A stretch of 64,000 nt of DNA from Flavobacterium aerium (GTDB lineage Bacteria > Bacteroidota > Bacteroidia > Flavobacteriales > Flavobacteriaceae). Under the pieces are notes generated by a model. That model made no database searches. It was not told the origin of the DNA and saw nothing but the letters and a program-made list of their open reading frames with translations. The position numbers and the translations under genes were made by a program. How positions within the stretch are numbered: position 1 is the first letter of the stretch; every line of letters begins with the position of its first letter. The stretch is from positions 62,001-126,000 of the forward strand of contig NZ_JARQWR010000013.1 in the NCBI RefSeq assembly GCF_030766725.1, read 5' to 3'. Below are positions 8,178 to 18,356 of this stretch, piece by piece.

Positions 8178-10619
8178 ATGAGATATTATTATTTAGTGTT
8201 ATTAATCTTTTGCAGTTATGGGCACGCACAAAATGCCCAAATTTCAGGAAAGATAACTACCGAAAATCATGAAGATGCATCATTTGCAACGATATATGTA
8301 AAAGAATTAAAGAAAAGTGTTACAGCCGATGAAAAGGGTACTTTTGAAATAACAAATCTCTCCTCTGGAAATTACACCTTAACCATTTCTACATTAAGTT
8401 ATGCGACCCAAAGCAAAACAGTAGAATTACAGGAAAACGAAAAATTAAAACTCACATTTCAGTTAAAAGAAGATATTACTTCCCTTCAAACTGTTGAAGT
8501 TACTGGTCGAAAAGAGAAATCCTATAAGAATACCAATTCCTTTATCGGGGCAAAAACAGAAATCGCTTTGAAAGATTTACCACAAGCTGTTTCTTATGCA
8601 ACCAAAGAACTTATTGCGGATCAAGGTGCCATTCGAGTAGGGGAAATTGTGAAAAATTTTAGTGGTGTGAGTCAGTTTTCATTTTATGACGACTTAACTA
8701 TTAGAGGTTTCCGTATTAATGGTCAAAGTAATACCCAATTATTGAATGGATTACGAACTTCAACGGGATTCTGGAAACAACCCTTGGCCAATTATCTAGA
8801 GCGTGTTGAAGTATTAAAAGGACCATCTTCTGCATTATTTGGAAATGCTTCCCCTGGAGGAGTCGTCAACCGAGTAACCAAAAAGCCGCTGGACATCCCC
8901 TCTAATTCTGTTAGCTTCTCAACGGGAAGTTACAATACCTTACGAACTTTAACGGATTTCACCGGGCCATTAAATGAAGATAAATCTTTATTATATCGTT
9001 TGAATCTAGGATATGAAAACTCTAATTCATTCCGTGATTTACAGTTTGATAAAAATATTGTTATTGCACCTTCTCTTTCATTTTTACCCAATGAAAAGAC
9101 CCGTATCAATTTTGATTTAATTTATACAAGTTCCAAAGGAATGCTTGATAGAGGTCAATCAACCTATGAAAATAATCTACATTCTACTCCAATTTCTCAA
9201 TCATTAAATTCAACCAACGATTACCTTAATGAAGAAACGTATATCGTTACAACTTCATTGAATCACCAATTTAATGAAAAACTATCTTTTTCTGCTTCTT
9301 ATATCAGAACTGGATATAATGAAGATTTACTAGAACATCGTGGGGCAAACAAATATGCCGTAAATGGTAGTGGAGCAAATATTCCTACTGCAATTGAAAT
9401 GCAATTATTCCAACGCAAGCGTAAACGTTACATTGATAATTTCTCTAGTTTTTTTGTGTATAAAACGAAAACGGGCGAATTGGATCATAATCTTGTAATC
9501 GGTTATGATTATGCACAAGAAAAAGTACCTTCTGGCGGATCACAATTACAAGCCAACGGCTATCGTAATGCAGCAAATACTGGGGCAATAAACACCTATA
9601 ACCCGAATAACAGTAGTGCTTATCTATTAGATTCTAATGGTAATCCTGTTCCCAATGTACCTCATTTTGACTTAACCAATCCCAGTGCTTCACAATTATT
9701 AAAAGATACCAGTAAATATTTCTATACACAACGATCTTTTGATCCTACCTTCTACTCTATCAATGGATTTTATATTCAGGATCAAATCAAATGGGGAAAA
9801 TTACAAGCCTTAATTGGATTGCGCTATGATCAATATACCGATCGTGAGAACTACACAAAGAATAATGAAAAGAAAGTAAACCAACATGCGCTCTTACCAC
9901 GTGTTGGATTGACCTACACTCTAAATGACAATATTAACCTTTATGGTACCTATGTTCAGGGATATAATCCACAAACGGCTTCTATATTATCCAATCCTAA
10001 TTCAGGTGGACCGTTTGATCCTCTGGAAAGTAACATGGTGGAATTTGGCGGAAAATCATCTTGGTTTGATAACCATTTGGCAGTAACAATGGCGCTTTAT
10101 AAAATTGAACAGAAGAATACATTATACAATGCAAATGATCCTTTAAATCCAGATTTAATGCGCCAAATAGGTAAAGAAGAATCAAAAGGAATTGAAATTG
10201 ACATCAATGGTAGAATCACTTCAGAATGGAGTATTTCCGTAGCTTATGCATTCAATGAATCTCGTGTAATAGATAGTCCAACGGCTTCCGAAATTGGTCG
10301 TCAAAAACCAAATGCTCCTAAGCATCAAGGTAATTTATGGAGTCGATATAATTTCACCGGCGGGCCACTAAAGGATTTTGGTATTGCGGCTGGAACTGAT
10401 TTTGTAACAACCCGTAATTTGAGTATTAGTCAGGTTCAAACCATTCCAGGTTATCAATTGATGAACGCTGCACTGTACTACACTATTAATAAATTCAAGA
10501 TTCAATTGAACGTAAATAATATTGGAAATAAAACACACTGGGTTGGAGGATATGATTATATTCGCCTTTTCCCTGGAACACCACGTAACTGGCTGATGAC
10601 ACTAGGTTATTCCTTTTAA
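8178..10619 (+). CDS. TonB-dependent siderophore receptor
   Basis: Outer-membrane receptor of 813 residues for TonB-driven uptake of ferric siderophore. From the ATG at 8178 there is a signal peptide (hydrophobic LVLLIFCSYGHAQ), then a carboxypeptidase-regulatory-like beta-sandwich (about residues 20-100) common in Bacteroidota receptors. A plug domain follows with RGFRINGQ and VEVLKGPSSALFGNASPGG, the siderophore-receptor form of the plug motif, and then a long beta-barrel ending in a terminal phenylalanine (LGYSF), the expected outer-membrane insertion signal. The PepSY membrane protein 58 bp downstream is probably its inner-membrane partner. Iron control is likely but no regulator box was identified. 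The particular siderophore is unknown. Confidence 0.93.
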   Translation: MRYYYLVLLIFCSYGHAQNAQISGKITTENHEDASFATIYVKELKKSVTADEKGTFEITNLSSGNYTLTISTLSYATQSKTVELQENEKLKLTFQLKEDITSLQTVEVTGRKEKSYKNTNSFIGAKTEIALKDLPQAVSYATKELIADQGAIRVGEIVKNFSGVSQFSFYDDLTIRGFRINGQSNTQLLNGLRTSTGFWKQPLANYLERVEVLKGPSSALFGNASPGGVVNRVTKKPLDIPSNSVSFSTGSYNTLRTLTDFTGPLNEDKSLLYRLNLGYENSNSFRDLQFDKNIVIAPSLSFLPNEKTRINFDLIYTSSKGMLDRGQSTYENNLHSTPISQSLNSTNDYLNEETYIVTTSLNHQFNEKLSFSASYIRTGYNEDLLEHRGANKYAVNGSGANIPTAIEMQLFQRKRKRYIDNFSSFFVYKTKTGELDHNLVIGYDYAQEKVPSGGSQLQANGYRNAANTGAINTYNPNNSSAYLLDSNGNPVPNVPHFDLTNPSASQLLKDTSKYFYTQRSFDPTFYSINGFYIQDQIKWGKLQALIGLRYDQYTDRENYTKNNEKKVNQHALLPRVGLTYTLNDNINLYGTYVQGYNPQTASILSNPNSGGPFDPLESNMVEFGGKSSWFDNHLAVTMALYKIEQKNTLYNANDPLNPDLMRQIGKEESKGIEIDINGRITSEWSISVAYAFNESRVIDSPTASEIGRQKPNAPKHQGNLWSRYNFTGGPLKDFGIAAGTDFVTTRNLSISQVQTIPGYQLMNAALYYTINKFKIQLNVNNIGNKTHWVGGYDYIRLFPGTPRNWLMTLGYSF

Positions 10620-10677
10620 TTAATGCGGTATAAGAATATGAATACAGAATTTAATATTACTTTTTTTTAGTCACAGT

Positions 10678-11799
10678 ATGGCACAAACATTTAAAAAAAG
10701 TATGAATACAATACATTTATGGCTCGGACTTATTTCGGGCCTAATTGTATTTATTGTAGCATTAACTGGAAGTATTCTAGTTTTTGAAAAAGAGATCGAT
10801 CAGATTATTAATAAAGATTATTATACGGTCTCAAAAATTGAAACTACAAAACTACCTGTTGACGAAAGTTTAGCGGTTTTAAAAAAAGAATACAACATTA
10901 AGAAAATAGTGCGTGTATATGCCTATAACGACCCTAAACGAACTGTACAGGTCATGGCAAAAGATAATGAGGGCGAAACACAACTGTTCTCCATTAATCC
11001 TTATACAGGACAAGTAACGGCTTCAGTAGCTCAGAAAAGTAGATTCTTTTCGGTTGTATTGGATATTCACCGTCGTTTACTAATGAATGATTTTGGCAAA
11101 TTCATTACAGGTTGTTCTTGCTTAATGTTTGTTTTCATCTTAATTAGTGGCTTCATTTTATGGTGGCCGAAAAAAATTAAAAATCTAAAACAGCGTTTAA
11201 CAGTCAAATGGGATGCATCTTTCAAAAGAGTAAACTGGGATTTTCATTCAGTTTTTGGTTTCTACAGTTGTCTCATTTTGCTTATTATTGCTCTAACAGG
11301 TTTAACGTGGGCATTTGATTGGTATGAAAATGGGCTTTATTATTTAGCTGATGGCACTACAAAAAGACCTTCCAACAAAGTAGAAAACCCAACTAAGATA
11401 GACCCTAAACTAGATAAAACTTTTTACTATCAGGATATCTTAAACCAAACGGATAGCATTTACCCTTTCAAAGGGGATACTCAAATTCGTATGCCAAATG
11501 ATACGATAAATAGCATTACAGTTTACAAAGAGAATCTTGAGAAGACAATTCCGAATCAATCCAGTACTATTTATTTTGATAAATACACGACCAAAAGTAT
11601 CGCAATCAGACCTTTTGAATCCTTTACATTGGGTGAAAAAATTCGTCGAATAGTATATCCCATTCATACGGGTAGCATATATGGATTGCCGACTAAGATA
11701 ATAGCATTTATCGTTTGTCTATTTGCCGCTACATCTCCTATTACTGGCTTTATAATTTGGTATGGAAGAAAGAAGAAAACAAAAAAAAGCGGTAAATAA
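10678..11799 (+). CDS. PepSY-associated membrane protein (iron-uptake partner)
   Basis: Inner-membrane protein of 373 residues in the PepSY_TM family, whose members accompany siderophore receptors and are thought to act in ferric-siderophore reduction. The first helix carries a conserved His (TIHLWLGLISGLIVF), with IHRRL and WDFHSVFGFY further on and a last IHTGSIYGLP before the final helix; these histidines are the candidate haem or metal ligands. I count four membrane helices (about residues 12-35, 140-162, 190-212 and 335-360), with PepSY domains in the periplasmic loops. The C-terminus is a basic tail. The stop codon lies inside a bidirectional terminator. An internal start at 10702 is possible. 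Confidence 0.88.
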   Translation: MAQTFKKSMNTIHLWLGLISGLIVFIVALTGSILVFEKEIDQIINKDYYTVSKIETTKLPVDESLAVLKKEYNIKKIVRVYAYNDPKRTVQVMAKDNEGETQLFSINPYTGQVTASVAQKSRFFSVVLDIHRRLLMNDFGKFITGCSCLMFVFILISGFILWWPKKIKNLKQRLTVKWDASFKRVNWDFHSVFGFYSCLILLIIALTGLTWAFDWYENGLYYLADGTTKRPSNKVENPTKIDPKLDKTFYYQDILNQTDSIYPFKGDTQIRMPNDTINSITVYKENLEKTIPNQSSTIYFDKYTTKSIAIRPFESFTLGEKIRRIVYPIHTGSIYGLPTKIIAFIVCLFAATSPITGFIIWYGRKKKTKKSGK

Positions 11800-11813
11800 T
11801 TTACCGCTTTTTT
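11781..11813. terminator. Bidirectional terminator between PepSY gene and ppa
   Basis: The stem GCGGTAAAT / ATTTACCGC is flanked by an A-run on the left and a T-run on the right, so it can stop transcription in both directions. The last codons and stop of the PepSY gene are within the hairpin. Confidence 0.85.
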
Positions 11814-11844
11814 ATAGAATCAATAAAATATTGACTTATTCTAT

Positions 11845-12378
11845 TTAGTATTTAATACTGAATGTAGCTTGTTTTGCAGCATCTAATCCTTGGAAACGTT
11901 TTGTACATTCCTCAATCATTTGATTTGCTACAGTAACATCACCCCAACCTTGTACGTCTACCTTTTTGTTTTCAAGATCTTTATACACTCTAAAGAAATG
12001 TTCAATTTCTTTAATCAAGTGTTCGTTCATATCTGTAATATCATTTAGCTTATTCATGATAGGATCAGAAACAGGAACACAGATAATTTTTTCATCTGGA
12101 CCTTTATCGTCAGCCATTTTAAAAATTGCTATTGGTTTTACTTCTACAATACAACCTGGAACAGATGGCTCTGTGAATAATACTAATACGTCCAATGGAT
12201 CTCCATCTAAAGCTAGTGTTTCTGGAATGAAACCGTAATCTGCTGGATAGAACATTGCAGAATATAACATTCTGTCAAATCGTATTCTTTTTAATTCAAA
12301 ATCGTATTCGTATTTATTTCTACTTCCTCTTGGTATTTCAATTAAAACATCGAAGCTTTTTGATTTTTCTACGCTCAT
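11845..12378 (-). CDS. ppa: Inorganic pyrophosphatase (family I)
   Basis: Soluble enzyme of 177 residues that hydrolyses pyrophosphate to two phosphates, pulling biosynthetic reactions forward. The family I signature DGDPLDVLV is present near residue 59, with the preceding YPADYGFIPET and the later ADDKGPDEKI segment carrying the remaining metal-binding acidic residues. Length matches bacterial homohexameric enzymes. It is monocistronic, converging on the PepSY gene across a shared terminator. A -7-like element lies 31 bases upstream of the start. Confidence 0.95.
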   Translation of the reverse strand: MSVEKSKSFDVLIEIPRGSRNKYEYDFELKRIRFDRMLYSAMFYPADYGFIPETLALDGDPLDVLVLFTEPSVPGCIVEVKPIAIFKMADDKGPDEKIICVPVSDPIMNKLNDITDMNEHLIKEIEHFFRVYKDLENKKVDVQGWGDVTVANQMIEECTKRFQGLDAAKQATFSIKY

Positions 12379-12408
12379 TTTATTATTTTCTTATCTTATT
12401 AAGGGCAG

Positions 12409-12416
12409 CAAATATA
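12409..12416 (-). promoter_or_regulatory. -7 element for ppa
   Basis: On the minus strand this reads TATATTTG, an exact match to TAnnTTTG, 31 bases before the ppa start. No TTTG box was seen at the usual distance. Confidence 0.5.
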
Positions 12417-12476
12417 AAGAAACTGCATCTTTATTACAACATTATTTTATTGTAAATTTCACTCTGTATCTGTCTT

Positions 12477-14963
12477 TTAGAAATAAAATCCGAAAGATCC
12501 TTTCACTCCAAATTTATTTGTATCTGGCGTATTCAGGTAGCTACCTCTCCAACTGAAATCTATTCTAAAAACTTTAAATATATTTCCAATTCCAACATTG
12601 TATTCCCAATATACATTTTCGGGAGCAACATAGTCTAATCCCGATGCATTCAGCAATTTATTTTTATCGGAAACTGTTCCGTATATTCCTTTTACTCCTA
12701 CAATCTCTCTCAGGTTTAAATTACGTAATCCTGGGATTCTGGATAATATTTTTCCATTGAAGTGGTGTTCTAATTGGAAGGAAGCATATGTATCGGTTGT
12801 AAACTCGTAATAGTTCAATAGGTTGAATGTATTATCGATAATAAAATACGATTGATTTCCTGGTACAACTCCCATTAATCCTAGAGGTACTTCTCCGTAA
12901 ATTTTACCTAACTCTAGAGTAGTAAATAATCGTCCTAATGCTCCAATAATAATAGGTTGTCTATAATATAACTGTACTTTCTCATATTTAAAATCACTGT
13001 CTAAAACACCTTTTAAACCTTGACTAAAATTCAAAAATACACGTGGGAAATTATAATCTACCAAAGTGCGTTCTACGCCATAACCTACCGTTTTACGCTT
13101 TGGTGTATAGTCAATCATAATATTCAATTCGGACTGCTTTACTTCTTCGGCAACAATTCCATTTGCTCGGTCTATAAAATAATCCAAGCTAAAGGTCGGT
13201 GAAGCTGATTTTAATGTTCGATAAGAGAATCCAGTTTGAAATGTTAGGTTTTTTATCGGTTCAATTTCCGCTGAAACCATTGTCAAATTAATCGAGGTTA
13301 ACTTATCATTTGTCCCACTGGAGAATAACGAACTGGAAGCAAAACTTCGTCCCAATACGTCATTTGTCGTGGTCAAACTCACCCCTATTTGTTCAATATC
13401 TCTTCGATTACCCGCAGATAGTATCAAACGGCTTTTCTTATCTACTAACCATTTTCCAGAAATACCATATTTAAATTGATTGTCCGAAAATCCATAGGCT
13501 GTATATCCTTGTAAACGCCACATATCATTTTGTCCAAAATAGGTTCGCCCTCCTACTCTCAGTCGGATTCCCTCTACTTCGTTATAACCAAACGTTGAGA
13601 AAATAGGTCCATAATCAAAATGTCCTTTTTGAATATAACCGCTTCCGAGTATCGACGCTAGATTGTATAATTGTTGGAATTTCTTGACCGTTTGTAAAGT
13701 ATCGAGCATTTTGTAAATTCCTTTTTCATCTTTACTCAAGGACTCAAAACGATTGGCTTCCCAAAATTCATCACTCTTTTTATGTACTTCTGGGTCAAAG
13801 AAATTCACTTCTTCTTTGTAAAACTCATTTGGTTTCACAATATTGAATTTATGATTTTGGAATAAGGTTGTACGTTTACCATAAACCCCTTTGGACTCTT
13901 CTTTTTTAGAAAAACTAAAGTCGGACATCATATGATCACGTGTCAAAAGAAACACAGAATCATTTAAAACCTCAAACTCTTGCTCAATATAGATTTCCTT
14001 CACCCAGTTAATATTGGCGCTTTTAGTCACCTGCATATTAATTTTCTTGATGGCCCAAGTGGTATCATTTACCCAAAAATCTCCTTTGAAAGTCAACTCA
14101 TTTTTTCGTCTAGGATAATAGACAATGTTATAACACCATTTCTTATCGATAAAAGTACTATCAGCCAAAACGTAATTATACACATCAATACCTGTTCTTG
14201 AAAGTGGGCTTACGAAACTCTTATCAAAGAAATTTAAGTAATTATCATAGATATCATATTCTGCATATAAATCTTTGATAAAGGCAATAATCTGTTGATT
14301 GGTGTTAAATCCAGAATTTTTATTGGCAATTGTAATCTCTTTTTTTCTTCCTGTGGTATTATCGCCATAGACTTGAAAAAGGGATTCGTTTATAAAAATT
14401 GGCAAGTATGTTTTCCCCGTTACATGCGAAGTATCAATTTGTTTGAAAATGAATTCCATGCCTTTGAAGATTTTTTTCTTCATAAAAGCACTGTCGATAC
14501 TATTCATATCGAACTCCACCTTTTCATATTTGTCCATTTGGTATTGCTTAAACTGGTGCAATCCATTTTTCCTTTTTCTTGCCCAAATCTTCCGAAGAAT
14601 GTCTATCGCCGGGTTATTCTTCTTCGACGTTTTACCGCCATAGATTTTCACCTCCTGAAGTTTTTCTCCTTCTTCAAGAACTACTTTAACATTATAATTT
14701 ACGGACTTATCCAATTGCAAAGTCTGTGAAGTATATCCAATAAAAGAAACTTCAATTGCAGAATGATTCGTTTTTGATTCTAAATAGAATCGTCCATCTT
14801 CATTCGTGATAACTCCTTCATTAGTGGATTTAAAGTTGACATTAGCATACCCTACAGGTCTATCATATTCATCAACCACAATACCACTTACTTTTGTTTG
14901 CGCAAAAATCTGATTCGCAATCAATAACAAAAGGCAAAGACTAAAAAACACATTCTTCTTCAT
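12477..14963 (-). CDS. DUF5686 and carboxypeptidase-regulatory-like domain protein
   Basis: Predicted outer-membrane protein of 828 residues from the ATG at 14963, giving a clean signal peptide (MKKN, hydrophobic FFSLCLLLLIANQIFAQ). Residues ~22-105 form a carboxypeptidase-regulatory-like beta-sandwich (VSGIVVDEYDRPVGYANV). The rest is the DUF5686 region, which is Bacteroidota-specific: it includes an Omp85-like or surface-protein-like barrel at the C-terminus with many amphipathic strands and a terminal FGFYF aromatic end. Its role is unknown; a part in envelope biogenesis is plausible. It lies just downstream of pdhB but is separated from it by a strong terminator. Confidence 0.88.
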   Translation of the reverse strand: MKKNVFFSLCLLLLIANQIFAQTKVSGIVVDEYDRPVGYANVNFKSTNEGVITNEDGRFYLESKTNHSAIEVSFIGYTSQTLQLDKSVNYNVKVVLEEGEKLQEVKIYGGKTSKKNNPAIDILRKIWARKRKNGLHQFKQYQMDKYEKVEFDMNSIDSAFMKKKIFKGMEFIFKQIDTSHVTGKTYLPIFINESLFQVYGDNTTGRKKEITIANKNSGFNTNQQIIAFIKDLYAEYDIYDNYLNFFDKSFVSPLSRTGIDVYNYVLADSTFIDKKWCYNIVYYPRRKNELTFKGDFWVNDTTWAIKKINMQVTKSANINWVKEIYIEQEFEVLNDSVFLLTRDHMMSDFSFSKKEESKGVYGKRTTLFQNHKFNIVKPNEFYKEEVNFFDPEVHKKSDEFWEANRFESLSKDEKGIYKMLDTLQTVKKFQQLYNLASILGSGYIQKGHFDYGPIFSTFGYNEVEGIRLRVGGRTYFGQNDMWRLQGYTAYGFSDNQFKYGISGKWLVDKKSRLILSAGNRRDIEQIGVSLTTTNDVLGRSFASSSLFSSGTNDKLTSINLTMVSAEIEPIKNLTFQTGFSYRTLKSASPTFSLDYFIDRANGIVAEEVKQSELNIMIDYTPKRKTVGYGVERTLVDYNFPRVFLNFSQGLKGVLDSDFKYEKVQLYYRQPIIIGALGRLFTTLELGKIYGEVPLGLMGVVPGNQSYFIIDNTFNLLNYYEFTTDTYASFQLEHHFNGKILSRIPGLRNLNLREIVGVKGIYGTVSDKNKLLNASGLDYVAPENVYWEYNVGIGNIFKVFRIDFSWRGSYLNTPDTNKFGVKGSFGFYF

Positions 14964-14967
14964 AGGC

Positions 14968-15005
14968 AAAAAAAAACTTCATCAGATTTATATCTCTGAT
15001 GAAGT
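14968..15005 (-). terminator. Rho-independent terminator after pdhB
   Basis: Minus-strand stem AACTTCATCAG / CTGATGAAGTT with a 9-nt loop is followed by a run of nine T, directly before the DUF5686 start at 14963. It ends the pdhB transcript and implies that DUF5686 has its own promoter or depends on readthrough. Confidence 0.85.
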
Positions 15006-15027
15006 TCCAAATATAGTTGATATTTTT

Positions 15028-16005
15028 TTATTTATACATAACCTTTTTCACAGCTTTAATTACATCTTCTGCATTAGGCAACCACTCTTTTAATAAATTT
15101 GGAGAATATGGTGCTGGTGTATCTGCTGTAGTAATTCTTTGAATTGGTGCATCTAAATAATCAAATGCTCTTTCTTGTACGATATAAGTAATCTCTGAAG
15201 CAACACTTGCAAATGGCCATGCTTCTTCAAGAACTACTAAACGATTTGTTTTTTTAACAGAAGTTAAAATCGTATCGTGATCCATTGGGCGTACTGTTCT
15301 TAAATCTACAATTTCACAGCTAATTCCTTCTTTTGCTAATTCTTCAGCAGCTATATGAGCTTCTTTAATAATTTTACCAAAAGATACAATTGTTACATCT
15401 GTTCCTTCACGTTTAATATCAGCAACTCCTAATGGAATAGTATATTCCCCTTCAGGCACTTCACCTTTATCACCATACATTTGTTCAGACTCCATGAAAA
15501 TAACTGGGTCATTATCACGAATTGCAGATTTCAATAACCCCTTTGCATCATATACTGTCGATGGAACTACTACTTTTAAACCTGGAGTATTAGCAAACCA
15601 GTTTTCAAAAGCTTGAGAGTGTGTTGCTCCCAATTGTCCAGCAGAAGCAGTTGGCCCTCTAAATACCATTGGCATTGAGAATTGTCCACCTGACATTTGG
15701 CGCATTTTTGCAGCATTATTAATAATCTGATCGATTCCTACTAATGAGAAGTTGAAAGTCATGTACTCCACAATCGGACGATTTCCATTCATCGCAGAAC
15801 CAACAGCAATACCCGCAAAACCTAATTCGGCAATTGGTGTATCAATAACTCTCTTTGGTCCAAATTCATCCAACATACCTTTTGAAGCTTTGTAAGCACC
15901 ATTATATTCTGCTACTTCTTCACCCATTAAATATATTGTATCATCGCGACGCATCTCTTCACTCATTGCTTCGCAAATAGCCTCTCTAAATTGTATCGTT
16001 CTCAT
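15028..16005 (-). CDS. pdhB: Pyruvate dehydrogenase complex E1 component, beta subunit
   Basis: Enzyme of 325 residues from the ATG at 16005 (MRTIQFREAI); a longer in-frame reading to 16074 adds an implausible N-terminus. With the alpha subunit (not in this window) it catalyses thiamine-diphosphate-dependent decarboxylation of pyruvate. Family motifs are visible: YLMGEEVAEYNGAYK, RVIDTPIAELGFAGIAVGSA, VFRGPTASAGQLGATHSQ, VVVPSTVYDAKGLL and EEAWPFASVASEI. Branched-chain keto-acid E1 beta is related, but the motif details and length fit the pyruvate form of Bacteroidota. Monocistronic, closed by a terminator. Confidence 0.92.
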   Translation of the reverse strand: MRTIQFREAICEAMSEEMRRDDTIYLMGEEVAEYNGAYKASKGMLDEFGPKRVIDTPIAELGFAGIAVGSAMNGNRPIVEYMTFNFSLVGIDQIINNAAKMRQMSGGQFSMPMVFRGPTASAGQLGATHSQAFENWFANTPGLKVVVPSTVYDAKGLLKSAIRDNDPVIFMESEQMYGDKGEVPEGEYTIPLGVADIKREGTDVTIVSFGKIIKEAHIAAEELAKEGISCEIVDLRTVRPMDHDTILTSVKKTNRLVVLEEAWPFASVASEITYIVQERAFDYLDAPIQRITTADTPAPYSPNLLKEWLPNAEDVIKAVKKVMYK

Positions 16006-16041
16006 ATATATTGTTTTCTTTAATCCATTTTTAATGAAAGG

Positions 16042-16049
16042 CAAAAATA
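16042..16049 (-). promoter_or_regulatory. -7 element for pdhB
   Basis: Reads TATTTTTG on the minus strand, an exact TAnnTTTG match, 37 bases before the chosen ATG at 16005. It lies inside the longer possible reading frame, which favours the shorter start. Confidence 0.5.
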
Positions 16050-16527
16050 AAAATTTTAAATCACTTAAAGGCATAAAGTTTAAATAAAGTAAACATTCTC
16101 CTTTTTACATTAAAAACCAGCAAATAACACTCCTCTATTTCGAAAAATCAATCCCTATTATTTACATATTATAATTTCAATCATCAAATCATCTTCTTTT
16201 CTTCCTCCCAAAACTTAGGTGTTCCAAGTTTTTTTATTTTTTATTAAATTTTTTTTTCAACAAAAAATCTTTTTTAATAACCCCAATAAATTCTTAGTAA
16301 AAAGCCCCTTTTTTTGCTAAATATTTGATAATTGGGCACTCTAATTATCTTCTTAACACTCCTTTTTTTTTACGATATGAAAATCTAAAGAACGTTATTC
16401 AAAATTATTCCTCTTTTTTACGTCTTTTTATTACAAATAAAATATTTATTATGCATGCATAGTTTTTATTCCAAATAAAATTATTAATTTCGTGACACTT
16501 ATTACAAACATTATAACTTTAAATACA
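16050..16527. other. Gene-free AT-rich divergent promoter region, pdhB/etfB
   Basis: About 480 bp of very AT-rich sequence with long T and A runs between divergent pdhB and etfB. No open frame is convincing. A -7-like TAATTTCG (one mismatch) at 16486-16493 may serve etfB. No other structure was seen. Confidence 0.4.
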
Positions 16528-17274
16528 ATGAAAATATTAGTTTGCATCAGTCATGTCCCTGATACTACTTCCAAAATTAATTTTACGAATGGGGATTCAG
16601 AATTTGACACTAACGGAGTACAGTATGTAATTAATCCAAATGATGAATTTGGTTTAACGAGAGCTATTTGGTTCAAAGAAAAACAAGGCGCAACAGTAAC
16701 AGCAGTTAACGTAGGCGGTCCAGATACAGAATCTACATTAAGAAAAGCATTAGCAATTGGAGCAGACGAAGCGATTCGTGTAAATGCTACACCTACTGAT
16801 GGTTTCTTCGTAGCAAAACAATTGGCTGAAGTAATTAAAAATGGAGGTTACGATCTAGTTATTGCTGGAAAGGAATCTTTAGATTACAACGGTGGAATGG
16901 TTCCAGGTATGATTGCAGGATTATTAGGAAGTAATTTCGTAAACTCTTGTATCGGTGTAGAAGTTGATGGTACTAATGCTAAAGTAATTAGAGAAATCGA
17001 TGGTGGAAAAGAAACACTTAGCACTACATTACCTTTAATCATTGGTGGTCAAAAAGGATTAGTAGAAGAAAAAGACTTACGTATTCCAAACATGAGAGGA
17101 ATCATGATGGCAAGACAAAAAGCTTTGACAGTATTAGAGCCAGTTGCTTCTGCAAACAACACTAAAACTGTAAAGTTTGAAAAACCAGCTCCTAAATCAG
17201 CAGTGAAATTAGTAAGTGCAGATAATTTAGATGAATTAATCAACTTATTACACAACGAGGCTAAAGTAATCTAA
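16528..17274 (+). CDS. etfB: Electron transfer flavoprotein beta subunit
   Basis: Subunit of 248 residues of the soluble FAD/AMP heterodimer that carries electrons from acyl-CoA dehydrogenases to the respiratory chain. The start at 16528 (MKILVCISHVPDTTSKI) gives the normal ETF beta N-terminus; the frame opens 12 codons earlier without homology. Seen motifs are VINPNDEFGLTRAI, the nucleotide-binding DLVIAGKESLDYNGGMVPG and the NMRGIMMARQK segment corresponding to the recognition loop. The alpha subunit follows 88 bp later, as expected for an operon. Confidence 0.95.
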   Translation: MKILVCISHVPDTTSKINFTNGDSEFDTNGVQYVINPNDEFGLTRAIWFKEKQGATVTAVNVGGPDTESTLRKALAIGADEAIRVNATPTDGFFVAKQLAEVIKNGGYDLVIAGKESLDYNGGMVPGMIAGLLGSNFVNSCIGVEVDGTNAKVIREIDGGKETLSTTLPLIIGGQKGLVEEKDLRIPNMRGIMMARQKALTVLEPVASANNTKTVKFEKPAPKSAVKLVSADNLDELINLLHNEAKVI

Positions 17275-17362
17275 TATTCATTCTCCAAATCAATCATTAC
17301 ATTTCCATTAAACGAAATAGATTGAAAACAGAGCACTGTCTAATTTTAAAATCTAAACAATC

Positions 17363-18331
17363 ATGTCAATATTAATATATGCAGAATCAGCAGAAGGAAA
17401 ATTCAAAAAAGTAGCTTTTGAATTAGCTTCATATGCAAAAAAAATAGCTGAATCAACAGGAACTACAGTAACAGCTTTAACAATCAATACAGACGACGTA
17501 TCTGAACTTGCAAAATACGGAGTAGATAAAGTTTTGAAAGTTTCAAATGATAAATTATCTAAATTCAACGCTAAGGCGTATGCAGATACGATCAAACAAG
17601 CAGCTCAAAAAGAAAGTTCAAAAATCGTTTTATTATCATCCACTACAGATAGTTTATATATCGCTCCTCTAGTTTCAATCGGACTAGAAGCTGGATATGC
17701 ATCTAACGTTGTGGCACTACCAGAAAGCACTTCTCCTTTCTTAGTAAAAAGAAATGCATTCTCAAACAAAGCCTTCACTATTACTGAAATTTCAACAGAC
17801 GTAAAAGTTTTAGCTATTGGTAAAAACTCTTACGGTATTTTTGAAAGCAGCTCAACACCATCACAAGAAGATTTCAGTCCATCATTAAATGATGCTGATT
17901 TCAATATTAAAGTGGAAAGTGTTGAAAAAGTAACTGGTAAAGTAACTATTGCAGATGCTGAAATTGTTGTTTCTGCTGGTAGAGGACTAAAAGGTCCAGA
18001 AAACTGGGGAATGATCGAAGAGCTAGCTTCAGTATTAGGTGCTGCTACAGCTTGTTCTAAACCAGTTTCAGATTTAGGATGGAGACCTCACAGTGAACAC
18101 GTAGGACAAACAGGAAAACCTGTTGCTGCCAACTTATATATTGCTATCGGAATTTCGGGAGCAATCCAACACATTGCAGGGATAAACTCTTCTAAAGTAA
18201 AAGTAGTAATCAATACCGATCCAGAAGCTCCTTTCTTTAAAGTTGCTGACTATGGTGTTGTAGGAGATGCTTTTGATGTTGTTCCTAAATTAATTGAAAA
18301 ATTAAAAGAATTTAAAGCTCACAATTCATAA
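17363..18331 (+). CDS. etfA: Electron transfer flavoprotein alpha subunit
   Basis: Partner subunit of 322 residues that binds FAD. The C-terminal FAD-binding domain is plain: SAGRGLKGPENW, SKPVSDLGWRPHSEHVGQTG, YIAIGISGAIQH and INTDPEAPFFKVADYGVVGD, all diagnostic of ETF alpha. The N-terminal ~180 residues form the first alpha/beta domain. It follows etfB in one operon and is closed by a long terminator. No electron-transfer quinone oxidoreductase is encoded nearby. Confidence 0.96.
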   Translation: MSILIYAESAEGKFKKVAFELASYAKKIAESTGTTVTALTINTDDVSELAKYGVDKVLKVSNDKLSKFNAKAYADTIKQAAQKESSKIVLLSSTTDSLYIAPLVSIGLEAGYASNVVALPESTSPFLVKRNAFSNKAFTITEISTDVKVLAIGKNSYGIFESSSTPSQEDFSPSLNDADFNIKVESVEKVTGKVTIADAEIVVSAGRGLKGPENWGMIEELASVLGAATACSKPVSDLGWRPHSEHVGQTGKPVAANLYIAIGISGAIQHIAGINSSKVKVVINTDPEAPFFKVADYGVVGDAFDVVPKLIEKLKEFKAHNS

Positions 18332-18356
18332 TTTTTTATAAATTGTGCCCCCTTAA